This document shows, one piece after another, positions 1-8,418 of a stretch of 64,000 nt of DNA. The position numbers were made by a program, and so were the translations under genes. Each line of letters starts with the position of its first letter. The first letter of the stretch is position 1. The notes under the pieces were generated by a model that was not told where the DNA came from, did not search any database, and saw only the letters and a program-made list of their open reading frames with translations. The DNA lies in contig JAIOPV010000127.1 in NCBI GenBank assembly GCA_021413735.1, positions 19,947 through 83,946 on the forward strand, read 5' to 3'. The stretch is from Planctomycetota bacterium. Lineage in GTDB: Bacteria; Planctomycetota; Planctomycetia; Gemmatales; Gemmataceae.

Positions 1-68
1 ATTCTATGGCGCTCGCTGTCTGAAGGCCAAGGGCCGTTCACACGCCTACCTCGCAATGATAGGTTACG

Positions 69-2411
69 CTACGGTGGCAGTCGCCAATATCGGATCGTTG
101 CGTCGGCGCTGGCGGAAAAGGCGTGTCGCCCGTCGATGCTGAAGCACACGCTCGTCACCGCTTGGGTGTGGCCTCGGAAGCAATAACACTCACGGCCGTC
201 GGCGACGTTCCAGAGCCGTACGGTGTTGTCGCGACTGCCCGTAAGCAGATGGCGGCCGTCGCTGCTGAAGGCGACAGTCGTGATCCAGTCGGTGTGGCCG
301 GGGTAGTGACCCAACTCGCGGCCATCGACCGCATCCCACACTCGCAAGAGATTATCGGAGCCGCCCACGGCCAGCCGCGTGCCGTCCGACGACAACGCCA
401 TGCTCATAATGGTGAGCCACTGCAACGGAGTCGCACTCCCGCCGAAACAGCGCAGCTCCTTTCCAGTTTTTGTCTCCCAGAGCCTCGCAGTTTTGTCCCA
501 ACTGCTGGAGAGAAGACGCTGATTATCCGGAAAGAACAGCACACAACTGATGTCGCCGCTGTGCCCCTCGAAGCGTGCCATTCGGCGTCCGCTGGTCACA
601 TCCCAGAGCCGCAACACGCGATCACCGCAGCCCGTGAGTGCGAATCGACTGTCAGCCGAAAACGCCACGGCCTTCACGGCGTCCTTGTGTTCCAGAGAAC
701 GCACGGGAGTCCCGGAAGACGCGAGCCAAAGACGCGCCGTGCGGTCTGTTCCTCCGCTCAGAATGTGCGTGCCATTCGGCGAGTACGCGATGCACTTCAC
801 GCCGCCTGTGTGACCCACGAGGCGACTCGCTCGCCCTGTTGCCAAGTCCCAGACGCGCACGATTCCGTCCTGCCCCGCCGATACGAGCGACTTTCCATTG
901 GGTGCGACGGCCACACCGTGGACCGCGTCGGTATGCCCGGTCAGTTGCGATACCTCGCCAGGCGGTTGAGCGCGAGCCACAGCGACAGCGGTGTACGTCG
1001 AACTGCCCGGCGTCACCAACCCGATCAGAGCCGCGGCGACTTCCGAGGGCGTCTGGTGTCGCTCGGCAGGTCGCTTGTTCAGCATCTTGCGCAGAACGGG
1101 ACCGAGCCTCGCAGGAAGCCCGGGCCGCATGTCTTCTGCTGGCACCGGCATCTGTGAGCGGTGTTTGTCGAGCTTCTGAATCAATGAGCCGCCAGGGAAG
1201 GGCGGTTGTCCCGTGAGCAGAAAGTAGAGCAAACACCCGAGGCTATAAATGTCGGCGCGAATGTCGGTCGTGTGTGGGTTCTCCCATTGTTCGGGAGCCA
1301 TGTAGTCGGGCGTGCCCATGAACGTGCCCGCGACCGTCAGCGTACTCCACGATTCCTGTTCTTCGCCGCCAGAGATGACGCGAGCAAGCCCCATGTCGAG
1401 GATTTTGACGACCGCACCCGGCGTCGTGATGTATCGCTGAATCAGAGCGGCCTTTTTCAGATCGGGCTTCTCAGGTTCACTTGCGGGAGCCGGTGTCGGG
1501 CTGGTGACCATGATGTTCGCGGGCTTGATGTCGCGGTGAACCAGTCCGCGATCGTGGGCGTGCTGCAAGCCGAGCGCCGCCTGCCTGATGAACTCACAAG
1601 CCCGATGCGGCGGAAGGATTCCCGTTTCGTTCACGAGCTTGTGTAGGTCGATTCCGTGAACGTACTCCATCACGAAGAAGTGTTGCCCGCCGGCTTGGTT
1701 CGCCTCGTAGAAGCGAACAATGTTCGGGTGATCGAGTCGCACGGCCGCTCGCACTTCCCGCTCGAATCGCCGCAGAGCGGTCACCTGCTCGACTTGCTCG
1801 GGCCGGATGACCTTGAGCGCCACCACGCGATCGGGGTCGAGTTGCCGAGCCTTGTACACGAGGCCCATACCACCGCCGCCGGCTGCCGCCAGGATCTCGA
1901 AACCCGGCAAAGTCAGCGATTTCTCCTGCTTGGCCGATGTTGATTTGGCGAGGGCCTGCTCGGTCGGGGTCTGTCCGATCGTTTGCCACTGTTGGCCGGG
2001 AGCGTGCGCCGCTGTGGGCGCACCGAGAGCCGTCACAGATTCGGCGAACTGTGGGAATCGCTGCTGATATTCGGGTAGCGAAAGCGTCTCGCCGAGCTTC
2101 TCGCGGATGAGGCACTCGCCATAGATGAGATCGAGCGCGAGATCCTTCACGGCCGGAAATCGCATGAGATAGGATTCGACCGGAACCCGCTCGCCTGCTT
2201 GCCAACGTTCGACTTGATCGACGCGAAGCACCGCGACAAGTTGCGCGCTGGAGAGAGGTGCAACTTCCGCAACGAACTTGTTCACATCGGGACGCTGTCC
2301 CAATTTCCAGAGGTTGAACAACCTGCGAGCCGTCTCTTCCTGGAGGAATGAGCGGCCGTCAGACTCCTCCACGCGCGTTTCTCCAGCGACAAAAATCGGG
2401 AACGCCAGCAT
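69..2411 (-). CDS. Ser/Thr protein kinase with C-terminal WD40 repeats
   Basis: This is a 780-aa eukaryotic-type kinase fused to a WD40 propeller. Residues 1-165 form a helical N-terminal region. The kinase domain starts near residue 170 with a glycine-rich loop (GGGGMGLVYKA), the ATP lysine is in VALKVI (about K200), the catalytic loop is HRDIKPANIM, and the activation segment has GTPDYMAPEQ. The usual DFG is DMG (ILDMGLARV). From about residue 495 there are about seven WD40 units ending in motifs such as VRVWDLATG and VRLWNVADG. No membrane segment is visible, so it is probably cytoplasmic. Planctomycetes carry many kinase-WD40 fusions; the substrate is unknown. The ATG at 2411 has no strong ribosome site. 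Confidence 0.93.
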   Translation of the reverse strand: MLAFPIFVAGETRVEESDGRSFLQEETARRLFNLWKLGQRPDVNKFVAEVAPLSSAQLVAVLRVDQVERWQAGERVPVESYLMRFPAVKDLALDLIYGECLIREKLGETLSLPEYQQRFPQFAESVTALGAPTAAHAPGQQWQTIGQTPTEQALAKSTSAKQEKSLTLPGFEILAAAGGGGMGLVYKARQLDPDRVVALKVIRPEQVEQVTALRRFEREVRAAVRLDHPNIVRFYEANQAGGQHFFVMEYVHGIDLHKLVNETGILPPHRACEFIRQAALGLQHAHDRGLVHRDIKPANIMVTSPTPAPASEPEKPDLKKAALIQRYITTPGAVVKILDMGLARVISGGEEQESWSTLTVAGTFMGTPDYMAPEQWENPHTTDIRADIYSLGCLLYFLLTGQPPFPGGSLIQKLDKHRSQMPVPAEDMRPGLPARLGPVLRKMLNKRPAERHQTPSEVAAALIGLVTPGSSTYTAVAVARAQPPGEVSQLTGHTDAVHGVAVAPNGKSLVSAGQDGIVRVWDLATGRASRLVGHTGGVKCIAYSPNGTHILSGGTDRTARLWLASSGTPVRSLEHKDAVKAVAFSADSRFALTGCGDRVLRLWDVTSGRRMARFEGHSGDISCVLFFPDNQRLLSSSWDKTARLWETKTGKELRCFGGSATPLQWLTIMSMALSSDGTRLAVGGSDNLLRVWDAVDGRELGHYPGHTDWITTVAFSSDGRHLLTGSRDNTVRLWNVADGRECYCFRGHTQAVTSVCFSIDGRHAFSASADATIRYWRLPP

Positions 2412-2490
2412 ACCCGATTAGCGGATGGAATCAAAGAAGGCACCCGCATAAGACATCTGTCCGCTTCCGTTTCAATCCGGAGATATCACG

Positions 2491-3492
2491 ATGCGCCCTG
2501 TTATCCTCTTGGCGTCTTTGGTGGTGGGGTGTGCCGCCACGGCGACTTCCGCTGTCGATCCTGCGCCGAAGAAGGCCACGAATCAGTGGTATCTCGCCGT
2601 GGGTCACGGTGGGCACCGGATGCTGTCGCGGGACGGGCTTGCATGGGAAAAGCATGCTTCCTGGGGTGAACCCAAGCACGACCAGAACGATCTCAACGTG
2701 GCCGCGAACTTCAAGGGCGCGTTCTACGCGGGCGGTGGCTACTTCAGCGGTCGGCTGACAGCGACTCGCGACGGCGAGAAATGGTCGGACGGTGTGCTGC
2801 CCGCGAGTTCCCCGATCTTCGGCCTCGAAGTCCTCGATGATGTCTTGTACGCAATCGACCTGCGCGGAGCTGTCTTCAAGACCGTAGACGGCGAGAAATG
2901 GGAACTGGTGGCACGGGCAGAAATGCCGAGCAAGACGCACTGGATTCGCGCCACCGCCCAGGGCAACGGTGTGATTGTCGGGTCCGGCGACTTCGGGCCG
3001 GTGACGGTCTTCGAGCCGAAAACCGGGAAGATCACCGTGACTCAGATGGCCGGGCAAGTGGATAAGAACGCGGGGTTGCATCGAGTCGCATTCGGAAACG
3101 GAGTCTTCGTCGTGTGCGGTCAGGCTGGTCTGTTGGCTGTGAGCAAGGATGGAAAGCAGTGGGAGAACAACGCGGTCAACGCTGATCGGGGAGACATCGA
3201 CTGCGTCGAGTTCACCGGGAAGGAGTTCCTGGCGACATTCGCGAAGGGCTGCCTGCGTTCCAAAGACGGCCTGACCTGGACGAAAGTTGAGGGAATGATT
3301 CCTCGGCAAATCCGGCGAGTGAACGGCTACTTGTACGGTTATGGTTGGCCACCGAGCAAGTTCAGCCGCAGTCAGGACGGGGAGAAGTGGGAAGCGCTGC
3401 CGAACGAGAAGGGATGGCAAGGGAAAGCCTATGCGTTTGGCGAGTTGGTTGGCGGCGATCCTCCAGCGGTTCCGCAACCGCCGAAGAAGTGA
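2491..3492 (+). CDS. Secreted Asp-box (BNR-like) beta-propeller protein
   Basis: This 333-aa protein begins with a signal peptide (about residues 1-22). It carries at least six spaced Asp-box-like motifs of the form S/T-x-D-G-x-x-W (SRDGLAWEKH, TRDGEKWSDG, TVDGEKWELV, SKDGKQWENN, SKDGLTWTKV, SQDGEKWEAL), the hallmark of sialidase/BNR-like propellers. No sialidase catalytic arginine pattern was recognised, so an enzymatic role is not claimed. The ATG at 2491 follows GGAG at a good distance. It stands alone, divergent from the kinase gene and convergent with the membrane protein downstream. Function is unknown beyond an exported propeller. Confidence 0.8.
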   Translation: MRPVILLASLVVGCAATATSAVDPAPKKATNQWYLAVGHGGHRMLSRDGLAWEKHASWGEPKHDQNDLNVAANFKGAFYAGGGYFSGRLTATRDGEKWSDGVLPASSPIFGLEVLDDVLYAIDLRGAVFKTVDGEKWELVARAEMPSKTHWIRATAQGNGVIVGSGDFGPVTVFEPKTGKITVTQMAGQVDKNAGLHRVAFGNGVFVVCGQAGLLAVSKDGKQWENNAVNADRGDIDCVEFTGKEFLATFAKGCLRSKDGLTWTKVEGMIPRQIRRVNGYLYGYGWPPSKFSRSQDGEKWEALPNEKGWQGKAYAFGELVGGDPPAVPQPPKK

Positions 3493-3531
3493 GCCGCATT
3501 CTGGAACACTCAGTTGTTCACAGCACTGGAG

Positions 3532-4050
3532 TCACGCTGCGTAGCGGTCAGCAGCGAGAATCCGTTCCAGGCGAGCAACCGGGCCAAACTTCTGGTGAAC
3601 CTTCAGCAATTGGTAACCGAGCCCCGCGAGGTACGCTGTCAGCAGCGCGAGACGGACCGGGATCAGTGAAGGATCGGCTGCACTCGTTGCGAACGGCTGA
3701 TCCGTCGGGAACTGCTTCAGGGTCTCGGTTGTCGCGAAGACCATCAGCAGGAGGAAACTCGTCGTAAGGGCGATCGTCTGTTTGTAGCCGGCGGTTCGCC
3801 ATTCACCTCGAAGAGTCAGAGTGCCGACTGTGAGCAGGGCCAGCGTTGCGAGCGTCAGCACTTGTCCTGGGGTGAAGCCAAACGTTGGGATGAATCCGAA
3901 CGAAGTCACCGCTCCGACCAACATGGTGCCGAGATACCACTTCCCGCTCAACGACTTCGGGCTGATCTTCCCATGACGAGCGAAAGAGTAAAGACCGAAC
4001 CCGATTGGCAGGATGCTGACGGCGGTGTGGGCCAAGGTGAAGGCAGTCAC
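3532..4050 (-). CDS. Small multipass membrane protein divergent from an HxlR regulator
   Basis: This 172-aa hydrophobic protein has about four membrane segments (about residues 5-23, 40-60, 63-80, 93-112) and a further hydrophobic stretch near 130-150. It starts at GTG 4050, preceded by a clear Shine-Dalgarno sequence (GAGGAG) a few bases upstream. It is transcribed divergently from the HxlR-family gene, and the 121-bp space between them holds two matching palindromes, so the regulator very likely controls it. No family was recognised. It may be a membrane component of a redox or xenobiotic stress response, but this rests only on context. Confidence 0.75.
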   Translation of the reverse strand: MTAFTLAHTAVSILPIGFGLYSFARHGKISPKSLSGKWYLGTMLVGAVTSFGFIPTFGFTPGQVLTLATLALLTVGTLTLRGEWRTAGYKQTIALTTSFLLLMVFATTETLKQFPTDQPFATSAADPSLIPVRLALLTAYLAGLGYQLLKVHQKFGPVARLERILAADRYAA

Positions 4051-4070
4051 GATTTTCTCCTCTTTAAATG

Positions 4071-4085
4071 GTTGCGACTTGCAAC
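4071..4085. promoter_or_regulatory. HxlR-type operator 1
   Basis: GTTGCGACTTGCAAC is a perfect GTTGC-N5-GCAAC palindrome between the divergent membrane protein and HxlR gene. It overlaps a possible -35 (TTGCGA, 4072-4077) that lies 16 bp before a possible -10 (TATACT, 4094-4099) reading toward the regulator. Confidence 0.65.
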
Positions 4086-4109
4086 TGAAGGTCTATACTG
4101 GAGGTGTCG

Positions 4110-4124
4110 GTTGCATCTTGCAAC
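4110..4124. promoter_or_regulatory. HxlR-type operator 2
   Basis: GTTGCATCTTGCAAC is a second GTTGC-N5-GCAAC palindrome, centred 39 bp from the first. It lies just after the predicted transcription start for the regulator, a position that suits autorepression and shared control of the divergent gene. Confidence 0.65.
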
Positions 4125-4171
4125 TAAATAGAAGAAATTGCACCAGCCGCACCAAATGCGGAGACAAAGTT

Positions 4172-4630
4172 ATGAAACGCAAGAGTTTAGAGAAAGACCT
4201 GTGTCCGGTTGCTCGCTCTCTGGAAGCGGTCGGCGATGTGTGGTCGATGCTGATTGTGAGAGAGGCGTTCTTCGGCAGACGGCGATTCGGCGAGTTTCAA
4301 AAGAGTCTCAATGTGGCCCGGAACATCCTCACGGTTCGCCTGCGGAAGTTGGTCGCGTTCGGGGTGCTCGAACAGGTGCCCGCGACGGACGGCAGCGCTT
4401 ACCAGGAGTACACGCTCACTGATAAGGGGCGAGGGCTGTTCCTCGTGCTGATGGCGCTCCGGCAGTGGAGCGAGAACTGCGAAGGAGAATCGGAGTACGT
4501 CTTGCGTGATCGTCGTGATGGGAAGCCGGTCCGACCGCTGGCGTTTCACGCACACGACGGGCGGGAGTTGATCCCGAGTGAGGTGGAACTGGTTCTCTCT
4601 CGAAGTCCCGAGCAATCACTCACTGGTTGA
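4172..4630 (+). CDS. HxlR-family winged-helix transcriptional regulator
   Basis: The product is 152 aa, a little longer than typical HxlR/MarR-like regulators. The N-terminal core has the family signature: a cysteine in a [14 protein letters not shown] segment (C11), then a winged helix with [10 protein letters not shown] and [17 protein letters not shown], and a wing ending in [10 protein letters not shown]. Relatives such as YodB and HypR sense oxidants or electrophiles through a cysteine at this position, so thiol sensing is a reasonable inference. The ATG at 4172 was chosen over longer in-frame starts because upstream codons run through the operators. Two matching palindromes upstream suggest autoregulation and control of the divergent membrane protein. 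Confidence 0.9.
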   Translation: MKRKSLEKDLCPVARSLEAVGDVWSMLIVREAFFGRRRFGEFQKSLNVARNILTVRLRKLVAFGVLEQVPATDGSAYQEYTLTDKGRGLFLVLMALRQWSENCEGESEYVLRDRRDGKPVRPLAFHAHDGRELIPSEVELVLSRSPEQSLTG

Positions 4631-4701
4631 CCACAACGCGAAACCCCGCTACGATCAGTTTCGTAGACCAACCCCTCTCCAGTTTGCTCAACCGACGCCA
4701 A

Positions 4702-5466
4702 ATGCTGACAAAGCGGATCATCCCTTGCCTCGACGTGGACCGCGGTCGAGTCGTGAAGGGCACGAACTTCGTTGGGCTTCGCGATGCTGGCGATCCCGTC
4801 GAAGTCGCACGCCGATACGACGAACAGGGTGCCGACGAACTCGTGTTCCTCGACATCTCCGCGAGCCATGAAGGCCGAGCCATCCTGCTCGACATGGTGC
4901 GGAAAGTCGCCGAGCAAATCTTCATGCCGTTCACGGTTGGCGGAGGCATCCGCACCCTCGACGACGCCACGCAGTTGATCCAGGCCGGTGCCGAGAAGGT
5001 GAGTCTGAACTCAGCAGCCGTCAAGACGCCAGAACTCATCGCAGCAGTGTCCCGCAAGTTCGGCACGTGTGCCACAGTAGTCAACATCGACCCGAAGCGA
5101 GTTCAGCGAAACGGTCGCGAAGTCTGGGAAGTGTTCGTGAATGGCGGTCGCGTATCGACGGGACTGGAAGCGGTTGCGTGGGCTCGGCGAGTTGAAGAGC
5201 TCGGAGCCGGCGAGATCATGCTCACTTCGATGGATGCCGACGGCACCAAGAACGGGTACGATCTGCCGATGCTAGAAGCTGTGTCGAAGGCCACGAACAT
5301 TCCGATCGTTGCCAGTGGCGGAGCTGGCAACCCGGAACACATGCGGCTCGCGTTCGAAGCCGGAGCCGACGCGGCGCTTGCCGCGAGTATCTTCCATTAC
5401 AATGAGTACACGATTCCCCAGACAAAGGCGTACCTCGCCTCACGCGGGGTGCATGTGCGAGTTTAA
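4702..5466 (+). CDS. hisF: Imidazole glycerol phosphate synthase, cyclase subunit
   Basis: HisF is a TIM barrel that uses ammonia from HisH to convert PRFAR to imidazole glycerol phosphate and AICAR in histidine synthesis. The start at 4702 gives 254 aa, the normal family length, beginning [19 protein letters not shown] with catalytic Asp11. The second catalytic Asp is in VVNIDPKRV. Phosphate-binding loops are seen in [10 protein letters not shown] and IVASGGAGN. An earlier in-frame ATG at 4627 would add an unrelated 25-residue tail. No hisH, hisA or other his gene is nearby, so the pathway genes are dispersed, as is common in planctomycetes. Confidence 0.97.
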   Translation: MLTKRIIPCLDVDRGRVVKGTNFVGLRDAGDPVEVARRYDEQGADELVFLDISASHEGRAILLDMVRKVAEQIFMPFTVGGGIRTLDDATQLIQAGAEKVSLNSAAVKTPELIAAVSRKFGTCATVVNIDPKRVQRNGREVWEVFVNGGRVSTGLEAVAWARRVEELGAGEIMLTSMDADGTKNGYDLPMLEAVSKATNIPIVASGGAGNPEHMRLAFEAGADAALAASIFHYNEYTIPQTKAYLASRGVHVRV

Positions 5467-5504
5467 GATCGAGGGTCGAATAAGTTTCTGATTCGGGCTC
5501 TTGG

Positions 5505-5526
5505 TATTCGCCGCAAGCGGCGAATA
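5505..5526 (+). terminator. Hairpin after hisF
   Basis: A perfect 10-bp stem (TATTCGCCGC / GCGGCGAATA) with an AA loop lies about 40 bp after hisF and before pilT. It has no T run, so it may be a weak or factor-dependent terminator. Confidence 0.45.
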
Positions 5527-5581
5527 CGGATCACTTCCAGTCACATTCTTGTTCCTTGCACGGTTGCACGGGAGTTTGCTG

Positions 5582-6751
5582 ATGGCCGCAGCGCCGCCCA
5601 CACCTAACGCCCTCAACTCGTCGGAGCCGGGGCTGAAGGTCGCCGCACCAGTCCCAGGCGAACCGCAGATCAACCAGTTGTACCGCACCGTGATGCTCCA
5701 CAAAGGCTCTGACCTTCACCTGAAGGCGGGCTTGCCGGGCATGATGCGGCTTCGCGGCGTCATCCAGAAGATGAACACTCCGGTGCTCACTCAGGAGACG
5801 CTCGAAAAGCTTGTCAATCCGATCATGAAGGACAAGGACAAGAAGACGCTGGAGGAGACAGGTGGGGCCGACTTCGCCCACGTCATCGGGAACGACGAAG
5901 CTCGTTACCGCGTGAACCTCTTCAAGCAGCGCGGCAAGTATGCGATGGTCGCCCGGCTAGTGAACCAGAGCATCCCGTCATTCGAGAAACTCGGCCTGCC
6001 CGAGACCATCGAGAAACTGTGCCACTACGAACAGGGCATGGTGCTGCTCGCTGGCGTGACCGGGTCGGGCAAATCGACCACAATCGCGTCGATGCTCGAC
6101 TACATGAACTCGACCGAAGCTCTGCACATCCTCACGCTCGAAGACCCGATCGAGTTCATGTTCACGGACAAAATGTCGATCGTGAACCAGCGGGAAATCT
6201 TCCTCGATGTGTGCGACTGGAAGACCGGCCTGAAGCATGCGGTGCGAGAAGACCCGGACGTGATTCTCGTCGGCGAAATGCGAGACTCCGAGACGTTCGA
6301 GTCTGCGGTTCACGCTGCTGAAACCGGGCACGTCGTGCTCGGAACGATTCACGCTTCGAACGCCTTCAGCACGATCGACCGAATCCTGGGGCTGTTCCCA
6401 CCGAGTCAGCACGGAGCCGTGCGGCAGTCGATGGTGTTCAACCTGCGTGCGGTGGTGGCTCAGAAGCTGTTGCCGAGTTGCCGGCCTGGAGTGTCGCGTG
6501 TGCCGTCGAACGAGATCATGATCGTGAATCCGACGATTCGCGATCTGATCTTGAAGCACAAAGACGAGAAGCTGCTTGACGCGATCCGTGCGTTCTACAA
6601 CGAAGGCATGATGGACTTCAACGAGAACATCCGCATCCTGTGCGAGCGTGGCGACATCGACCGCGCCACGGCGCTGGAGTTCTCGCCGAACCCCGAGCAG
6701 TTGAAGATGGCCCTCAAGGGCATCAAGGTTGCCGCGTCGGGCCTGGTGTGA
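5582..6751 (+). CDS. pilT: Type IV pilus retraction ATPase, PilT/PilU family
   Basis: PilT-like hexameric ATPases drive depolymerisation of type IV pili for twitching. The 389-aa product has the N-terminal PAS-like region (SDLHLKAGLPGMMRLRG), Walker A GVTGSGKSTT, an Asp-box region (LEDPIEF), Walker B ILVGEMRDSET, and the His-box segment ETGHVVLGTIHA. The start at 5582 is preceded by a GGGAG-like site. No other pilus gene lies close by, so this copy acts with pilus genes elsewhere or serves another secretion system. PilU is an alternative name, since PilT and PilU cannot be separated without comparison. Confidence 0.9.
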   Translation: MAAAPPTPNALNSSEPGLKVAAPVPGEPQINQLYRTVMLHKGSDLHLKAGLPGMMRLRGVIQKMNTPVLTQETLEKLVNPIMKDKDKKTLEETGGADFAHVIGNDEARYRVNLFKQRGKYAMVARLVNQSIPSFEKLGLPETIEKLCHYEQGMVLLAGVTGSGKSTTIASMLDYMNSTEALHILTLEDPIEFMFTDKMSIVNQREIFLDVCDWKTGLKHAVREDPDVILVGEMRDSETFESAVHAAETGHVVLGTIHASNAFSTIDRILGLFPPSQHGAVRQSMVFNLRAVVAQKLLPSCRPGVSRVPSNEIMIVNPTIRDLILKHKDEKLLDAIRAFYNEGMMDFNENIRILCERGDIDRATALEFSPNPEQLKMALKGIKVAASGLV

Positions 6752-6759
6752 TCGAATTT

Positions 6760-6840
6760 GTTTAGCCGCGACGCGAAAGCGGAGCGCGTGGGGCCATTCG
6801 GAATGCCCCCACGCGCTCCGCTTTCGCGTCGCGGCTAAAC
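6760..6840. terminator. 81-nt near-perfect palindrome between convergent genes
   Basis: Two 34-nt arms (6760-6793 and 6807-6840) are perfect inverted complements around a 13-nt centre that is itself nearly palindromic (CATTC-G-GAATG). It fills the gap between convergent pilT and the PQQ-like gene, so it can end transcription from both sides. Its GTTTAGCC ends resemble short repeats seen elsewhere in the window (e.g. GGCTAAAC-like edges near 8285). Confidence 0.6.
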
Positions 6841-6842
6841 GG

Positions 6843-8219
6843 TTATTTGGCCAACGAATAACACGCAATTTCCTTATCGTTGCGGACGAACACGCACTGA
6901 TCCGCGAACGCCGGGTGCATCCACACAACCTTGCGACCGGCCATCACATTCGTCGGGTCGATCAAGTGCGCTCGACTCACCTCCTCGTATCCTTTCGGAC
7001 TCAGCTTCGCGATGATCAGATCCCCCTGTTCATTGAACAGGAAGTAACGATCTGCTTGCTTCACGATGAATGCGTTGCTCCAGCGTTCGCCTTCGCCCGG
7101 TTCTTCATTCATCGCCACCTTCGGCGGTGTCTGCGCCCCGCGAGTCGCCTGCATCGTTTCCCAGATGCGTTCGCCGGTCGCGTGCTTGATGCACCGCAAC
7201 TGCCCGTAGCTGCACACGCCGTAGAGGTATTCGCCATCAATCACCGGCGTCGGCATGATCGAACTCAGATCGGTCGTCTGATTCGCCCGCTCACCCTTCG
7301 CCTTGCTCTTCCAGACTACGGTGGCACTGTCGGCGTTCACCTTCAGCAGCATCGACCCGTTGTAGAACGACGTGATGAAAAGTTGGTCGTCGCCTATCTT
7401 TCGCGGCGTCGGAGCCGTGAGAGCGGCTTTCGCCTCGAACTCCACACGCCAGATTCGCTTGCCGGTTTCGGGGTTCAGCCCCAGCACCGCGTGACTGTGC
7501 CAGATGATGAGCTGACGCTTGCCGCCAAACTCATAAATCATCGGCGGGCAGTAGCCGAAGTCGCCCGCACAACTCTCCGACGCCCACAGTTCCTTGCCCG
7601 TCTTCTTGTCGAACGCCACGACCAGCCTGGAATTGGAACCGCCCACCAAACAGATGAGTTTGTCGCCGTCGATCAGCGGATTCGCGGCGAAGCCCCAGAC
7701 CGGCAACCCCGACTCGTAATCTTTGATGAACTCCTTCGACCACACCGGCTTGCCGGTCGCGACATCCAGGCAGAACAGATGCCCCATGGCGCCAAGGGTA
7801 TAGACTTTGTCGCCGTCGATGGTGGGTGAGCAGCGGGGCCCGGCGGCGTAACTGACCGTGTACTCGGTCGTGTATTCGTGAGTCCACAGTGTGGCACCGG
7901 TCTTCTCATCAAGGCACAGCACGCGCTCCTTGCCCGGAACTCGGGTGTTTTTCGCAAAGCCGCTATCCGGCAACTTCGCGCCGTTCACAGGAACGAGATC
8001 GGTGACGAACACCTTTCCCTGCGTCACGGATGGCCCGGAATAGCCAGCGCCCACCGAAACCCGCCAGAGTTGCTTTGGGCCGTCCTTGGGGAAAGTGTCA
8101 ACGAGGCCGGTTTCACGCCAGACGCCATCGCGTTTCGGTCCAAGCCATTGCGGCCAGTCGTCGGCTTGCGCGATGGTGCCGCAAAACGTGAACGCGACGA
8201 ATACGAGTGCGTGCCGCAT
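6843..8219 (-). CDS. Secreted PQQ-binding-like beta-propeller protein
   Basis: This 458-aa protein has a signal peptide (about residues 1-19) followed by DDWPQWLGPKRDGVWRETG, the typical start of planctomycete PQQ-like propellers. Successive blade motifs include LCLDEKTGATLWTHEY, FCLDVATGKPVWSKEF, VAFDKKTGKELWASES, LGLNPETGKRIWRVEF and RCIKHATGERIWETMQ. It resembles the BamB/quinoprotein fold, but no dehydrogenase catalytic domain is seen. It probably sits in the periplasm or paryphoplasm. It converges with pilT and is divergent from ffh. The substrate is unknown. Confidence 0.88.
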   Translation of the reverse strand: MRHALVFVAFTFCGTIAQADDWPQWLGPKRDGVWRETGLVDTFPKDGPKQLWRVSVGAGYSGPSVTQGKVFVTDLVPVNGAKLPDSGFAKNTRVPGKERVLCLDEKTGATLWTHEYTTEYTVSYAAGPRCSPTIDGDKVYTLGAMGHLFCLDVATGKPVWSKEFIKDYESGLPVWGFAANPLIDGDKLICLVGGSNSRLVVAFDKKTGKELWASESCAGDFGYCPPMIYEFGGKRQLIIWHSHAVLGLNPETGKRIWRVEFEAKAALTAPTPRKIGDDQLFITSFYNGSMLLKVNADSATVVWKSKAKGERANQTTDLSSIMPTPVIDGEYLYGVCSYGQLRCIKHATGERIWETMQATRGAQTPPKVAMNEEPGEGERWSNAFIVKQADRYFLFNEQGDLIIAKLSPKGYEEVSRAHLIDPTNVMAGRKVVWMHPAFADQCVFVRNDKEIACYSLAK

Positions 8220-8243
8220 GGAAACTCCCGATGGCGTGAAGCG

Positions 8244-8283
8244 GTCGCCCCATCGGGGCGACGGGCGGACCCGGGGGGTCCGC
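8244..8283. repeat. Twin GC-rich hairpins upstream of ffh
   Basis: Two adjacent stems occur: GTCGCCCC/GGGGCGAC (8244-8262) and GCGGACCC/GGGTCCGC (8265-8283). The same pair of motifs recurs near 27371-27414. They lie between divergent genes, so they are more likely a dispersed repeat than a terminator. Confidence 0.5.
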
Positions 8284-8418
8284 CGCTAAACGTGGTCTTT
8301 TATCATACCGGCGAGATTGACTGCGCTTTCGGTCCGGTTGAACGACGACCGGGGTTGTCTTAGAGTAACCGAACGATTTGCGTGCTGCACACGCACATTC
8401 CCGAACGAGACGCGACCC

